Shown: positions 32,991-44,088, counted from the first letter of the stretch. The stretch: 64,000 nt of DNA from Nepenthes gracilis (GCA_033239525.1 BSYO01000022.1:10364923-10428922); one strand, 5' to 3'. A program made the numbers and translations. Notes: generated by a model from the letters alone, not told the origin.

Positions 32991-34393
32991 TGTTGGACCC
33001 ATCAACTACTAATAAATTTAACAATGTCTACACGCATAAAAATTACAAATATCAATATAAGCAATTGGTCCTCAAGAACTAGAAGGGAAATTACACACCC
33101 TCCAAAAGTCTTTAGTTTTGCAGTAGGCAAAAATAAGTAGTAAGATCATAAAAATTTCAATCCTTCTCCAAAGATCTTCTATCAAATAGTTACCATCAAA
33201 TTGGAATTGAATTTCTCCTCATGAATTTATTTCTAACTTATTAAATTAGGAAGACATTCAAAACCTATTTATAAAAGCTTCAAATAGAAGGGAAAACAAA
33301 TAAATATACTCAAACAATCAAACATCTACAGGTATACAAAAAGTATAATTAACAGATACATTCTTATATTAGAATATGCAAATCAGCTTAAACAGGACAA
33401 GTAAAATCAAACTCCCCACTCATTTGGCAAGGATGGAACAAACTTTGTTTCTTTATTTGTACATGCTTTTAACAAGACACATTTTTATCACCTCCACTAT
33501 ACATGACATGATATTCTTAAATCCAAACTTCTGAAAGAGGACACCTATGAAGGTATTTCTTTTCTTTCCTTTTCTTTCACATGGACATCAGTCGGAGAAA
33601 ATCTTGTGAATGATGTGTTAAAGAAATAAAATTTCAGCTTAAATAGTGATTCAATTTTTGAAAGAACGAAAAAAAAAAACAAACAGTTCACTCACTATAA
33701 ACTTGATGGACATCTTTTCTTCCCCATATCAATAAGAAAATCAATGAGTGTATATTAAGAATATGACAGCAAATAAGTATCATCAAAATACACCTATTTA
33801 AACGCTCATTATTTTTTGTCTAGTCACCTTATATGACAAATTAGTTTATCGAGAAGAGAATAAGATCAGATGATATACGTCCATCAAGAAGCATATGAAA
33901 TAGAATTCGGACAAAATGCTCTCTAATTAAAAGATAATTGTCAATTGGATTAGCAATCTTTGCTTACCCAACCGAAGGAGAGAGAAATTATAGACTGAAA
34001 TGGTCCACAACAAAAGAGGAAATCTTATGAGGGGGGATCTTATGAGGGGGGAACTTCCAGACATGAAAGAAAAGGAGTTCAATCACATAACAACCATGCA
34101 TTTTTGGGCTTCAATCTGTTAAACAACAAGTAACCAAGCTATAGCTTTTTTGCTATGTTATTTGAGATTGGTACAATTCTATCTCATTCCCTAGTACACC
34201 TTTTTGCATTGGTTGTAGCATCAAAGTTATCACATATATTGTCAAGTCAAACAGTTCTAGATGACTTAATTATGGACCTGAATATTGCAACAAATCACAA
34301 GTGATCAAAATCTAGACTACCTAAAGACTATAAACAAATCCTGATAGCATTTTAGGACTTTCCTAATATCTAGGCTGCAGTGGGAATCCAGTC
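32991..34393. other. Non-coding, possibly 3' flank or introns of a host gene
   Basis: AT-rich sequence with no recognised ORF. A 16-bp tandem repeat (ATCTTATGAGGGGGG twice) lies at 34022-34053. The right part is downstream of the stop codon of the minus-strand exon at 34394 and may include its 3' UTR. Confidence 0.4.
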
Positions 34394-34465
34394 TCACTTT
34401 TCTTGCAACTGATTGTGGAGATTTTCCTTGAGTAATCTTCCCCCTTTCTCTTCGTTAACTCCGAT
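34394..34465 (-). CDS. Unidentified host gene, last coding exon
   Basis: On the minus strand, an acceptor (TTTGTTTTAATCAAG) at 34466-34467 precedes a 23-codon exon, IGVNEEKGGRLLKENLHNQL followed by QEK, with a TGA stop at 34394-34396. It joins in frame with the exon at 34721-34770 to give a charged, helical-looking C-terminus. The reading has no stops across the junction and uses consensus splice sites on both sides, so I take it as a real gene end. I do not recognise the family. Confidence 0.5.
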   Translation of the reverse strand: MGVNEEKGGRLLKENLHNQLQEK

Positions 34466-34720
34466 CTTGATTAAAACAAATATGTTGTTCATAACGTTTG
34501 AAGTAAGCTTGCAATGATTTATTGACTATGAAAACAATCAATGTTCTATATATGCGAATGGACAGAACTCCGCTTCATGTTCACAAGAATATGACGGTCA
34601 TGGTTAGGTATTGATTTGAATGAAACCTAAAAGGGATACAATTAAAAGAGTAAATGTTAAAACCATATTATCTAAAATTAGAATACAAAGTAGCTAATGA
34701 TGTATGATAGATAGTCATAC

Positions 34721-34770
34721 CTTAACACAAAGATCTGCAACACTGGCTGATGATGCTTGAATTCTTTCAT
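34721..34770 (-). CDS. Unidentified host gene, penultimate exon
   Basis: A 50-bp exon on the minus strand flanked by a good acceptor (TTTCATTTTCTCATTAG) and donor (AAG|GTATGA). It encodes ERIQASSASVADLCVK, with a split codon at its 5' end (previous exon must end in one base, probably G giving Asp). It ends on a full codon and joins the exon at 34465 in frame. Upstream exons must lie beyond 34770; the next sequence holds a MITE carrying a 10-kb Tat element, so those exons should be beyond 45445. Confidence 0.5.
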
Positions 34771-34996
34771 CTAATGAGAAAATGAAATTCATGATTTAGA
34801 GTAATTTGCTTTTTTAATGATACAGAACATCCCCACACACGCATTTTGTTGTTTCAAGCAGTTATAAAATTTTGCTACTTTTAGAAAACTATAAAAACTA
34901 AACCGCTACATTTGGTTGGAGGAATAAAGAGGGAATAGAAACTCTATTCCCTAGGAATAGATATTTCTCCATTTGGTTACAAATTTAACCAGCAAC

Positions 34997-35001
34997 ATAT
35001 T
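34997..35001. repeat. Target site duplication, left (ATATT)
   Basis: Five bases before the 5' LTR, identical to 45119-45123. Five bp is the usual size for Ty3/gypsy integrases. Confidence 0.9.
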
Positions 35002-36104
35002 TGATGGGTACACCAATAATGGGCTGGCCCAAAGAAAGGTCAACGGAAGCCCAAAAAGGAGACGGGCCCAGGAACTGGAGAGCCCAAGACGGTCAACGCC
35101 GGAATTGACCGTCTTGGCGGCCAACTTCTTCACGCCGACCCAGTCAACTTAATGTTGACCCGGCAAATTGGGCCTTTAGAGGCTTTCTTTCTGATGATGG
35201 GCCTATTCCATTAAGCCCCATGACCCATTAGTTGATCGCCGGCTATTCTCCATTCGTTCTCCACAAAGGCGGCCAACACGCTAACGGTCAACTCAGACGT
35301 TCACCGTCTGCGCCCTATACATTGGGCCCAAATGACGCCTCTACAGTAATGGGCCTGCTCCGTTTGGGCCCACCACTTATCAGACGGCCAACCACGATCC
35401 TCCAAGGATATTCCACGGTCTCAATTTACACCAGAAAGGATATTGACAAGATTGGCGCCCTTCAAATAAAGAAGGTGCCCGATCTTCCCGATTCCTTGCC
35501 CGCCAAGGTAACCCAACGGCCATGTACTGAAAAGGAAGGACGTTAGTTTGGAAAGCTGTTGGCCTCCTCAGCATGAAAGGATCACGCCCACCTTGGCAAC
35601 TGGCATCTGCTCCAGAAGGCAAGCCAGCCAAGGTTGAGATAGGAAGGATCACGCCTTCCAAAGAAGGATGATCACTCTCCCAACCATAAAATAAACCCTA
35701 GAATCCTCATTCTAGGTAGGTCTGCATTCACTCACACAGAAAACCCTAAGTGCTCTGAGAAACAAGCTCTGACTCCCGGCAGCCAAACTCTCAGACACGA
35801 TCAAACACCAAGGCAACGAACGAGTCTCTACAGCCGTTCTCTGCCTTCCCACCATCCAGATACAAGAAAGACCCTACGCCTCTCGACATCCTAACAAAAC
35901 ACTCTCTTCCCTCTCCCATTGCTCTCACGCATTTTCGGTTTCTTCCTTTGAAAAAGTTTTTCTTGAGTATTCTCGGTGGGATTACATTCCGCCGTTAAAT
36001 CTTATTCGTTTTAGTGGTGTGCAAAATTAAGTCTCTCTGAACGGGCTGTTCGATCCATCCAAAAGAATCCGAATCTGTTCGAAGTCGGATCCAGGTACGC
36101 ATCA
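35002..36104 (+). repeat. 5' LTR of element 2
   Basis: 1103 bp, TGATGGGTACACC ... GGTACGCATCA. Start and end are fixed by comparison with the 3' LTR, the target duplication and the primer site. A TATA-like CATAAAATAAACCC lies at 35684-35697. The two LTRs differ by many substitutions and indels, so the insertion is not recent unless the sequence has errors. Confidence 0.92.
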
Positions 36105-36105
36105 T

Positions 36106-36123
36106 TGGCGCCGTCTGTGGGAA
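36106..36123 (+). other. Primer binding site of element 2
   Basis: TGGCGCCGTCTGTGGGAA begins one base after the LTR. This is the primer-site form widely seen in Tat and Athila elements. Confidence 0.85.
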
Positions 36124-36185
36124 GTGCTTACAAAAAGCCTACCACTAAAATCTGCTCAAGCTCTTTGTCACCTTCTGCTTCTACA

Positions 36186-37660
36186 ATGGTGAACACGAGG
36201 GCTCAGGCTAGCGATCCCATTAGAGACACTGCTAGCCCCGACCAGGACTATGCTACTGACGTCCTGGTCAACGGGGCCACAGGCGAAGTTCCACCACCTT
36301 ACTTCCAACAACTCTGGGAGCGGTCGCTCGCTCCAACTTCATAAAAAGAGCAACAACAACCAGCCGCTCCACAGCCGATCATTCTGTTCACTCCTCGCCA
36401 CCAAAAGGGGTGGCCGAGGAAGAAGAAGCCGGCCAAGAGGCCCGAAAAGGCCAATCGGCTCACGCCTCCCGCGTTCTGGCCAATGGAGCGCTCCGGAAGT
36501 ACGTCTCCGACAGAGAGCCCGGAAAGAAGAAATCCTCGATACTCTCGGGCGAAAGACCACCACGTAGTCCAGGAGCGAGCCTCCCGATTGCTGGATCCAC
36601 GAGGGGACCCATCTGTGAACCAGCAGGGGGACAAGACGGAGTTGAGGAATTTCCTCAACTCTAAGCGATCAGCAAACGCCACTCACGCCGATCCACGAGT
36701 GAACCAAATCTGGAATCACGTGTTCCAGAATGACGAGCGCGCCATCGACTTGGAGCCATCTCCTTTCACTGCGAAAATCTTGAGTCGTCACCCAAAGTTT
36801 AAAATGCCGTCCATTGACTTATACGATGGGGGGCGGTGATCCATTGACCACTCACTTCCGCACCCATCTAAGTCTACAAGGGCTAGAAGACTCGGCGATG
36901 TGTTCTTGCTTCCAGTCCTTGGCCCGAAGGAAAGACGCCGGAATCTGGTTTCACCATCTCCCTTCGAGCATTGTTAGCGTTTCCGTGAACTCACGGATCT
37001 CTTCCTGGCTCAATACGCTTGAGCCGACGGGAAGAGAAGCGGCATCATCTCCCACATAAAGCGGCTTTCCTCCCACCAACGCTTCTGGATCGCCGTGGTT
37101 GAGGCCAAAAGGATTCCCGGGATCACGAGAGAGATGAAACTGCGGTTTCATCTCGGCGCTTACTTTCGGTGACTTCTTCAAGCACTGGCCCACAAAAATC
37201 TCAAACTTTCCACGGGCGGCTAATCCATCACCAGGCCTACGTAGCGGCGGAAAGTCCCGAGAGGCGGATCGGCCTCGGCCGTTCCACGTGAAGGGAAAAG
37301 AAAATACAGTGGCGGAGAACATTCCCGCTGTAAGGGGCCAGGACCGGGCCCCCAAAAGCAAAGATTATGGGCCCACCAGTTTTACGCCTCTGACAGACAC
37401 GCGCTCCAACGTCATAATGCAGATCCGCCGAGAAAAGTTTTTGAAGTGGCCAAAAACGCTGAAGAAAGACTCTAAACTAAGCAAGGCGACTTCCATCGCT
37501 CTGCTGGCCACTCAACCGAAGATTGTAAAAAGCTGCAGAGGGAGATCGAGGACCTGATTCGCAGAGGACACCTCACCCGATTCGTCAAGGGACCAGGACA
37601 GAACTCAGGGGCGGCTGATGAAGAGGGGCAGGAGCAGACGCCTCCTCGGGCAGGATTGCG
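36186..37660 (+). pseudogene. Tat gag (element 2)
   Basis: It starts MVNTRAQASDPIRD at 36186, a typical Tat gag start. After frame changes it gives SPFTAKILSRHPKFKMPSID (36755-36815), a GDPLTTHFRTHLSLQGLEDS segment, IWFHHLPSSIVSV, then FTPLTDTRSNVIMQIRREKF and LKWP (37380-37450), and the finger-like DFHRSAGHSTEDCKKLQREI near 37490-37550. The capsid-like core and the C-terminal Cys/His motif are both recognisable. At least four frameshifts are needed to read it. Confidence 0.8.
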
Positions 37661-37764
37661 GCGGGAGTGGTTAACATGGTCACCACCCGACTGCCAGAGC
37701 CCTACAGATGCAAGGAGCGCAAAGAGGCCGGGAGGAAGAAGCCGCGCATTATTAGCTTCGGTGA

Positions 37765-38340
37765 TTGTGGCTCAACCATGTAATCTCCCCCATGCCGACC
37801 CCTTGTAATCTCGGACTCGTTTGGATGGTACTTGGACTACCAAACTTTAAACGAGTCTTTATCGATAATGGTAACTCTAAAGACTTGCTTTACTTGGACG
37901 CGTTCTATAAATTAGACCTAAAAAAGAATCAACTAAAACCTGCTGAAGGACCTTTATATGGCCTCGATAATGAACCTGCCCATCCAAGGGACGGTCCAAC
38001 CGAAGTCACCCTAGGCACCTATCCGAAAACAAAGCAAGTCGCATGCTAACCTTCCTAGTGGTTGACACCCTCCTGTTTACAACGCGATACTAGGCGTAAA
38101 ACTAATGTTTAGACAGTCACATCAATTTCACACCTTAAAATAAAATTCCCAACGCCTACTCGGAGAGAGTTACGGGAGACCAGTCACTGGGAACTCCGTT
38201 ACATGGCCCCAGTTGCCCTGCAAGCGGTGCTCGGGCAGTTGGAGAACTCGACCATCGGGACGAGGCAACCCTCCAATAGGCGCGGCTTTGGTGAAGCCAC
38301 GGATCCGTCCCACCTGGACCGGAGGAACTGGATAAGTGTG
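37765..38340 (+). pseudogene. Tat protease and protease-RT spacer (element 2)
   Basis: The frame includes PNFKRVFIDNGNSKDLLYLD and AFYKLDLKKNQLKPAEGPLY, the Tat protease active-site region, with D-N-G in place of D-S/T-G. Downstream KFPTPTRREL and DPSHLDRRNWISVSG belong to the spacer leading to RT. Coding then jumps straight to the late RT region at about 38345. Confidence 0.72.
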
Positions 38341-38900
38341 TCCGGTAATGAACAAGATGTTCGGTGCTATTGGGTCGCACATGGAGGTCTACGTCGGCGA
38401 CATGCTCGTCGAGCGGGAGTCATGCGACCACATACGTGACTTGGAAGAGTCATTTAAGGTGCTCCGCCGGGCAAATGAAATTAAATCCACTAAGTGCGTC
38501 TTCGGGGCCTGGCCTCGGAAATTCTTGGGTTTCATCGTCTCCCACGGGGATCGAGGCAAACCCGCAGAAGATTAAGGCCCCGGGCCGATATGGCTCCCCT
38601 ACGAAACGTAAAGACGTCCGGTGATTGGTAGGCGTTTAGCCGCTTTGTCCGCTTCCTCGCGAAGTCTCGAGACAAGTACCTTCTTTAAAGCTCGAGAGGG
38701 ACAAAATCCAACGAATTCCAGTGGGCGACCGATCACACAAGCAAGATCTGGCCACCACCGTTGCTAGCGTCACCCAAAGATGGAGAGGAGTACCTTTACC
38801 TGCGGCAAGATGGTATCCCTCACCTCCATCCTTGTGCGCCAAGAACTGACATCCAATGGCCGGTCTACTATGTAAGCAAAACATTGACCGGCCCCGGAAA
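38341..38900 (+). pseudogene. Truncated Tat reverse transcriptase (element 2)
   Basis: The frame picks up at NKMFGAIGSHMEVYVGDMLV. The active site reads Y-V-G-D where the family has Y-V-D-D. It continues HIRDLEESFKVLRR, STKCVFGAWPRKFLGFIVSH and the thumb and connection pieces. RT motifs before the active site (palm motif A, fingers) are missing: only the spacer precedes it, so several hundred bases have been deleted compared with 27603-28820. Confidence 0.82.
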
Positions 38901-39533
38901 CTTGCTATCCGCGTCTTGAAAAATGGCACACTTATCTTGCAGCTACAAAATTAAGGCCCGTTTTCAAGCGCACGCATAGTGGTCCTTATCGACCACCCAT
39001 CAAGGGCATACTCCGAAACACGCGTTTACGGGCCGGTTGGTGAAGTGGGCTATTGAATCATGAGAGTTCGACATCGAGCCTGCAGACCGGCCATAAAGAC
39101 ACACTCTAGCTGACTTCATCGTCGAGATCACGACCCCAATCCACGAGGAACGCCCGTGAAAACGAAGAACGGCCCAACGAGATCCCAGAATGGACACTCC
39201 ACGTGGACGGATCGTCCACGGACTGGTAGTGGAGCAGGGGTGATCCTAATGACCTATGATGGATTCGAGATCAAGTATTCCTTGAAACTTGATTTCCCAG
39301 CGACCAACAACGTCGCCGAGTACGAAGCCCTGCTAGCTGGCTTGCGGTTGGCAAAGGAGTGCGCTGCCAAGAGGTTGGCGGTCCACAGCGACTCCAAATT
39401 AATCGTTAACCAGGTCAATAGGGGCTTCGAGGCAAACAACCCTTCCTTGGCCAGATACCTGGCAAAGGCAAGGGAGGTCATCCAGGGTTTCGACAAACTG
39501 ACCCTGGCGCACGTTCCTCGAACTGAAAATTAG
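38901..39533 (+). pseudogene. Tat RNase H domains (element 2)
   Basis: The open part gives SGAGVILMTYDGFEIKYSLK, ATNNVAEYEALLAGLRLAKE, VHSDSKLIVNQVNRGFEANN, SLARYLAKAREVIQGFDKL and LAHVPRTEN. These are the second RNase H domain with the catalytic E (AEYEA) and D (HSDS). It is the best-kept coding stretch of the element and ends at a stop just after PRTEN, where the parent continues into integrase. Confidence 0.85.
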
Positions 39534-40860
39534 AAGGCGGACCGGCTGGCTAGAGCTGCTGCTGCTGAGAACCCAGAACAGTATTCGAGAGGCATGCGGG
39601 AGATCCTGAACGCTCCCAGCATAAAAGAAACAGAGGCAATGCAGATTTCCAAGACGGAAAACTGGATGACGGATCACTCCCTGAGGACGCCGAAAAGGCC
39701 AAGCGAATTAAAAAGACAGCCGGCTGATACACGGTAGTCGATGGGCGGCTGTATCGCCGCGGATACTCAACTTCGTATCTCCGCTGTCTAACTCCCGAGG
39801 AGGCTGACTACGCGCTGGGCGAAGTTCACCTCGGGATCTGTAGATCACACGTAGGCGGGAAAAACCTAGTCTTCAAAATCATGCGACAGGGCTACTATTG
39901 GCCCTCGATGAAAAAGGACGCGCTTGAGTTTGTGAAGAAGTGTGAAAGCCACGGCCACGGCGCACCTTCACCACCACCAGTCGTCCACGACCTAAAGTCA
40001 CTTCAGCTCGTGGCCCTTCAAGCAATGGGGGCTCGACATTCTCAGCCCATTTCCCGTTGCCACGGGGCAAAGGAAGTTTATTATAGCGAGCATCGACTAC
40101 TTCACTAAATGGGTCGAGGCAGCCCCGCTTGCAAATATCACAGAACACAATACTCTGGAGTTCCTTCGCCAGAGCATTGGCTGCAGGTTTAGCGTCCCGG
40201 AGATTGTAGTGACCACAACTTGACCCAATTTTTGTTTGCACCAGCCTTGGGATCAAGTCGGTCCACACTTCGCTGGCATACCCCGTGCCAATGGGCGGTG
40301 GAGGTCACAAACCGTTTCTACTCCACGGGTTAAAAACTAAGCCGGAGGACCTTGCAAGGGCTCTCTGGCCGACGAGCTTCCATCCGTCCTCTGGTCTTAT
40401 CGTACAACCCCGAAGGAACCAACGCGCGAGACACCCTTCAGCCTTTGTTACGGGACTGAAGCAGTAATTCCTATTGAAATTGGGCTTCCAAGTCTCAGGG
40501 TAGAGTCCTTCGACCCACAGACCAACTCCCAGAAAATCACGGAGCACTTGGACTTGTTAGAGGAAGCCCGCGACGCCGCTTTAATACGGACAGAATTACA
40601 CAACACCGAGTTGCCCGGTACTACAACGAAAGGTGAAAGCCCTTTTCGACGTTGGGGACTTGGTCCTACGAGGCATCAAGCCAAAGCCGGGCCTACTAAA
40701 CAAGCTTTCTCCCAACTGGGAGGGACCTTTTCTTGTCTCCGCCGTCCTGCGCAACGAAGCATACAAACTCCGAAACTAGGACGAAAAGTTGGTCCCGCGA
40801 ACGTGGAACGCAACCCACCTGAAACGCTACTTTCAATAAGAGGCCAAGGTACGTACTAGC
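39534..40860 (+). pseudogene. Tat integrase (element 2)
   Basis: Frames include KIMRQGYYWPSMKKDALEFV and KKCES (zinc finger, 39878-39950), FIIASIDYFTKWVEAAPLAN (first core strands, second Asp region near 40090), DELPSVLWSYRTTPKEPTRE, TPFSLCYGTEAVIPIEIGLP, LRVESFDPQ and EHLDLLEEARDAA, then the C-terminal KLSPNWEGPF segment near 40700. About four frameshifts separate them. Around 40200-40300 part of the core with the third catalytic residue looks deleted. Confidence 0.8.
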
Positions 40861-41015
40861 CCGTCTAAGTGCATTCATTTGCATGATTGTGTAAATTGAG
40901 TAAAATAAGAGGTTTACTTAACCCGTCTAGGTCTTGTATATATGAACTGTGTTTGCCTTGCGGCGTTTACGACCTGGGAAAGTCGGGAGGGTCTTCACCC
41001 TCTCGTTAAACCTAG

Positions 41016-41268
41016 TCATCTAGGTGGCCCAAAAAGTAGTCTGAAACCCCCGGTCATCCAGTGGCCCATAAGTGGTCTTAAACCCTAGTCATCTAGGTGG
41101 CCCATGAGCGGTCTGAAACCTTGGTTATCCAGGTGGCCCATGAGCGGTCTAAAACCTTGGTCATCCAGGTGGCCCATGAGCGGTCTTAAACCCTGGTCAT
41201 CCAGGTGGCCCATGAGCGGTCTGAAATATTGGTCATCTAAGTGGCCCATAGCGGTCAAAAACCTTAGG
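41016..41268. repeat. 36-bp minisatellite, seven units
   Basis: Units of TCATCCAGGTGGCCCATGAG plus CGGTCTGAAACCYTGG start at 41016, 41054, 41089, 41125, 41161, 41197 and 41233. The last four are exactly 36 bp apart. It lies in the non-coding interval between integrase and the antisense ORF. A 66-codon frame on the minus strand is only the repeat read through. Confidence 0.93.
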
Positions 41269-41704
41269 GGGCAAGTATGGCACACGCGACGACCTCCTTT
41301 CGGGGAGTAGCAACGTCAATCAACGATGGTCGAAGGGAGAAACACTTCTCCAACATTGGCAGCCCAAGTCTTCACTTGCAGGCGCCACCAGTGGGTTATT
41401 ACAACCGCCTCGCCTTAGGATCTTACTCCTTGGCGGCCCGGCCCACCAACCAGTTGGCTACCTCACGCACTAACCTTCTCGACGAAAGGATAGTGTGATT
41501 AAGCAATAACGAGAAGCGTTCCTTCTCTAACGCCATTGTCACTGGGCAACGCCACCAGTTAGCTAACACATGCTTAAGGACTCAACCCTTTGAGCATCCA
41601 AATAATGTTAACCGACCAATCAGGTTGGCCGCCTGACGCCACAACACAAACATACACAAAAAGCAATAAAGGACGGGGGGCACCAAACTGAAAAGGACCT
41701 CTAT
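41269..41704. other. Element 2 spacer between minisatellite and aORF
   Basis: No ORF of note. Phrases about GGCGCCACCAGT and AACGCCACCAGTTAG recur, suggesting another worn short repeat. Confidence 0.4.
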
Positions 41705-43431
41705 TTTATTGCTCACAAAGTGTGATACAATTTACATACGGTCCAAAAAGCAAAAGAGGTACAAAAGGCTACAGGGGCGGTGGACCACCCTGGCTGTCTC
41801 GGGGCTCTCCCTCCAGATCTTCCTTGCGTTGCGCTGCGCGGTTTCTTTGGTTTATAAACTCCACTGGGAAGTCAAGAACGATCAACCGCGCAACGCGACG
41901 TCCAATGTTGAGCCCCTCCAACAGCCGAGCGTGTAGTGCACCCCCAACCTCATGAGGGGTCATCCGAGAGGCCAACTCGTTCTCTGCGGCGGCGGCCCGA
42001 TCTGCGAGGCGTTTGTTGCTCGCTTTCAGTCGATCGTCCTCTTCCTTCAAGCGAGCAACCTCTGCCTTCAGCTCAGCGTTCTCGCTTTCGCTTGATTCGA
42101 TTCACTATCTCCACGCCCGCCAAAACGGCCTCAAGAGCAGCTGTCTGCTCACGGAGCTCCCCTCCTGAGACGGCCAGTTTGGCCTCTAGCCAGGCTATCT
42201 TAGCCTCCCTGTCTGCAATGATGCGTTCGCGCTGCTCCATTTCCTGGGAAACAGCAGAGGCCAACCTTCTTGGCTGCACAGGACCAAAGCAAAATGTGAA
42301 TTTGCAGACACAAAGAAGAAAGAAATACTAGGGGAGCCGAGGAAGACATACCTCATAAGTCTTCTGTAGGGCCTCCACCTACTGGACTCCGAGGCACGGT
42401 CCACCGTGCATGGAGTAGGAGATGACGAGCCGGGAGCACCCTCTCGCGCCGAACACACCGCTACCTCATCCAAAAGACGATTCAAAACTCATCATCCTCA
42501 GCGCGGCGGCGGGCTCCTCTTGCAGCCTCTCGAGCAGCACCTATTGGAACAGGCAAATTAATCGGCTCTCGCCGACGACTCCACGATATAAATGCGTGAA
42601 CCCTCGGGCACGCCGCGAGCGCTCAAGACTCCATCCAGCCGCACTGGAACCACCGCAGTCGCAGGGATAACTCCTCCGTATCCGCCGGGCCTGTCCTCAA
42701 AGGATTTTCCACTCCGGAGAAGTCTTTCTTAGGGTCCGCCGCAAAAGGTCAATTTGCGATGAAGACGATGAGGGCGTAGCGATCGCCCTCTCGCAGCTTC
42801 CTCCGAGGACCTTGGGCGGATTATCAACTTCTCTCGAGACCTCGGGTCTCATCATTTTGATTAGAGACAATTTAGCCTTCTTGGTCTCCTCCCGGGAAAC
42901 CAAGAAATCCCTCTTAAACTCGTCGGGATTTAGCCGTATGGCCTTAGTCGGCCAATTAGTTCTCCGCCTCGAGACTGCACCTCTGGAACCTTACCCCAAT
43001 TTCTCATGATGGGCCGCTTCTCCCAACTTTCACAAAGAAGAAGGTTTTCCGGTTCTTCGAGAATCGTGGATGGCCTTATTTATTTTTATTCCCACACAGG
43101 CCGAGTGAAATCCACTCCGCCCCGGGTCACCTTAAAAATAACCTTAAGGCCGACATCCTAAACTTTTCATAGAGTGCAAATGTACCTCATCGCATTGGCA
43201 TGGAGGCGGACGACGGTACTTGAAGAGCCGCCAATCGACTCAAACTCCTCCTACGGCCCGCTCCTCAAATAAACCTCATAAACAAGAATGTAGCCCTCCT
43301 AAGTGGAGAAAAGGCTTTGTCGTCTTCGCCCGAACCCTCCGAGCCATCTCTTTAGGGATGTTGAACTCGACGCACAGAGCCTTGATGTCATTCTCTCTCA
43401 GATCGGATGAGAAATCCGCCACGGAAGCCAT
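41705..43431 (-). pseudogene. Antisense ORF of element 2 (Tat aORF, Transposase_28-like)
   Basis: On the minus strand, opposite to pol, the ORF starts MASVADFSSDLRENDIKAL (ATG at 43429-43431) and reads FNIPKEMARRVRAK, with a possible PF04195-like ('putative gypsy type transposon') region to about 42850, including LGGLHSCLF and NWPTKAIRLNPDEFKRDFL. It continues with VSREETKKAKLSLIKMMRPE, then a coiled coil (EQRERIIADREAKIAWLEAK, KEEDDRLKASNKRLADRAAA). An AATAAA on the minus strand at 41705-41710 may end the transcript. Several frameshifts are present. Function of this protein class is unknown; its position and strand match element 1. Confidence 0.65.
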
Positions 43432-44076
43432 GATCAGGAAGAGCTTTAGGGTTTCTTTGGAGGACTTAGTTGAGAAACAAGAACGGAGAAGACGACGGTT
43501 TGAAGGCGTAACAGATTTCGAAATACGGAAGGAAAACTTAAGCGTCAAGCACTCAAAGGACGTCGTCAGTCTAGCCACGTGTCGCCTTCTAACTTGACAA
43601 TGCAAAAGGACGGATCTCTGGAGCATTAATGACCAGAATCTCCGCCCAACCAAAGGAGGATACGTGTCATTTTCTGCCTTACAATTTGGCCAAAGTCAAA
43701 ATCATTCCCGGTGACGATCAACAATTCTAGTATTCTAATTGACCAAAGACTATAAACAAATCCGAAATTGACCAAAAACGGTCAACAATTAAGTGCCGAA
43801 TTGACTAACACGACATTCCTCACTAATCGACCAAAGAAGGTCAACACCGGTACTCGAATTAACCAAAACGGTCAACAATTGCGGTACTCTGAAATTGACG
43901 AAAAGAAGGTCAACAATTGAATTGTGGCCAAAACGGCCAATTTTCAAATTGACAAAACGGTCAACAATTCCGATCAAGCTCTCCTTCACGCTTTTTATAA
44001 ATTTTCACGATATTCTCAAAACAAGGAAAGACATCCCATCATGAACATACTGGAGGCTAGAAATCTGACCACCAGC
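43432..44076. other. Region between aORF start and 3' LTR of element 2
   Basis: It would contain the aORF promoter. 43740-43990 is built of a decayed repeat around AATTGACCAAAACGGTCAACAATT, at least eight imperfect copies. No pol sense ORF. Confidence 0.5.
43690..43985. repeat. Short tandem repeat array around GGTCAACAATT
   Basis: The phrase (A)AAATTGACCAAA(A/G)ACGGTCAACAATT recurs with variation, for example near 43740, 43768, 43815, 43860, 43900 and 43950. The related words GGTCAAC and GTTGACC also abound in the LTRs. Confidence 0.7.
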
Positions 44077-44088
44077 ATGGGGGGCTAG
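44077..44088 (+). other. Polypurine tract of element 2
   Basis: ATGGGGGGCTAG directly precedes the 3' LTR start at 44089, the plus-strand priming site. Confidence 0.75.

Noticed and set aside
36299..36682. Minus-strand 127-codon frame in the gag region
   Set aside because: Shadow of the gag on the plus strand; no domain.
41016..41268. CRISPR-like array
   Set aside because: Units are contiguous tandem repeats with no unique spacers, inside a plant retrotransposon.
41085..41310. Repeat protein with 12-residue units on either strand
   Set aside because: It is the 36-bp minisatellite read through; it is open in both strands simply because 36 is a multiple of three.
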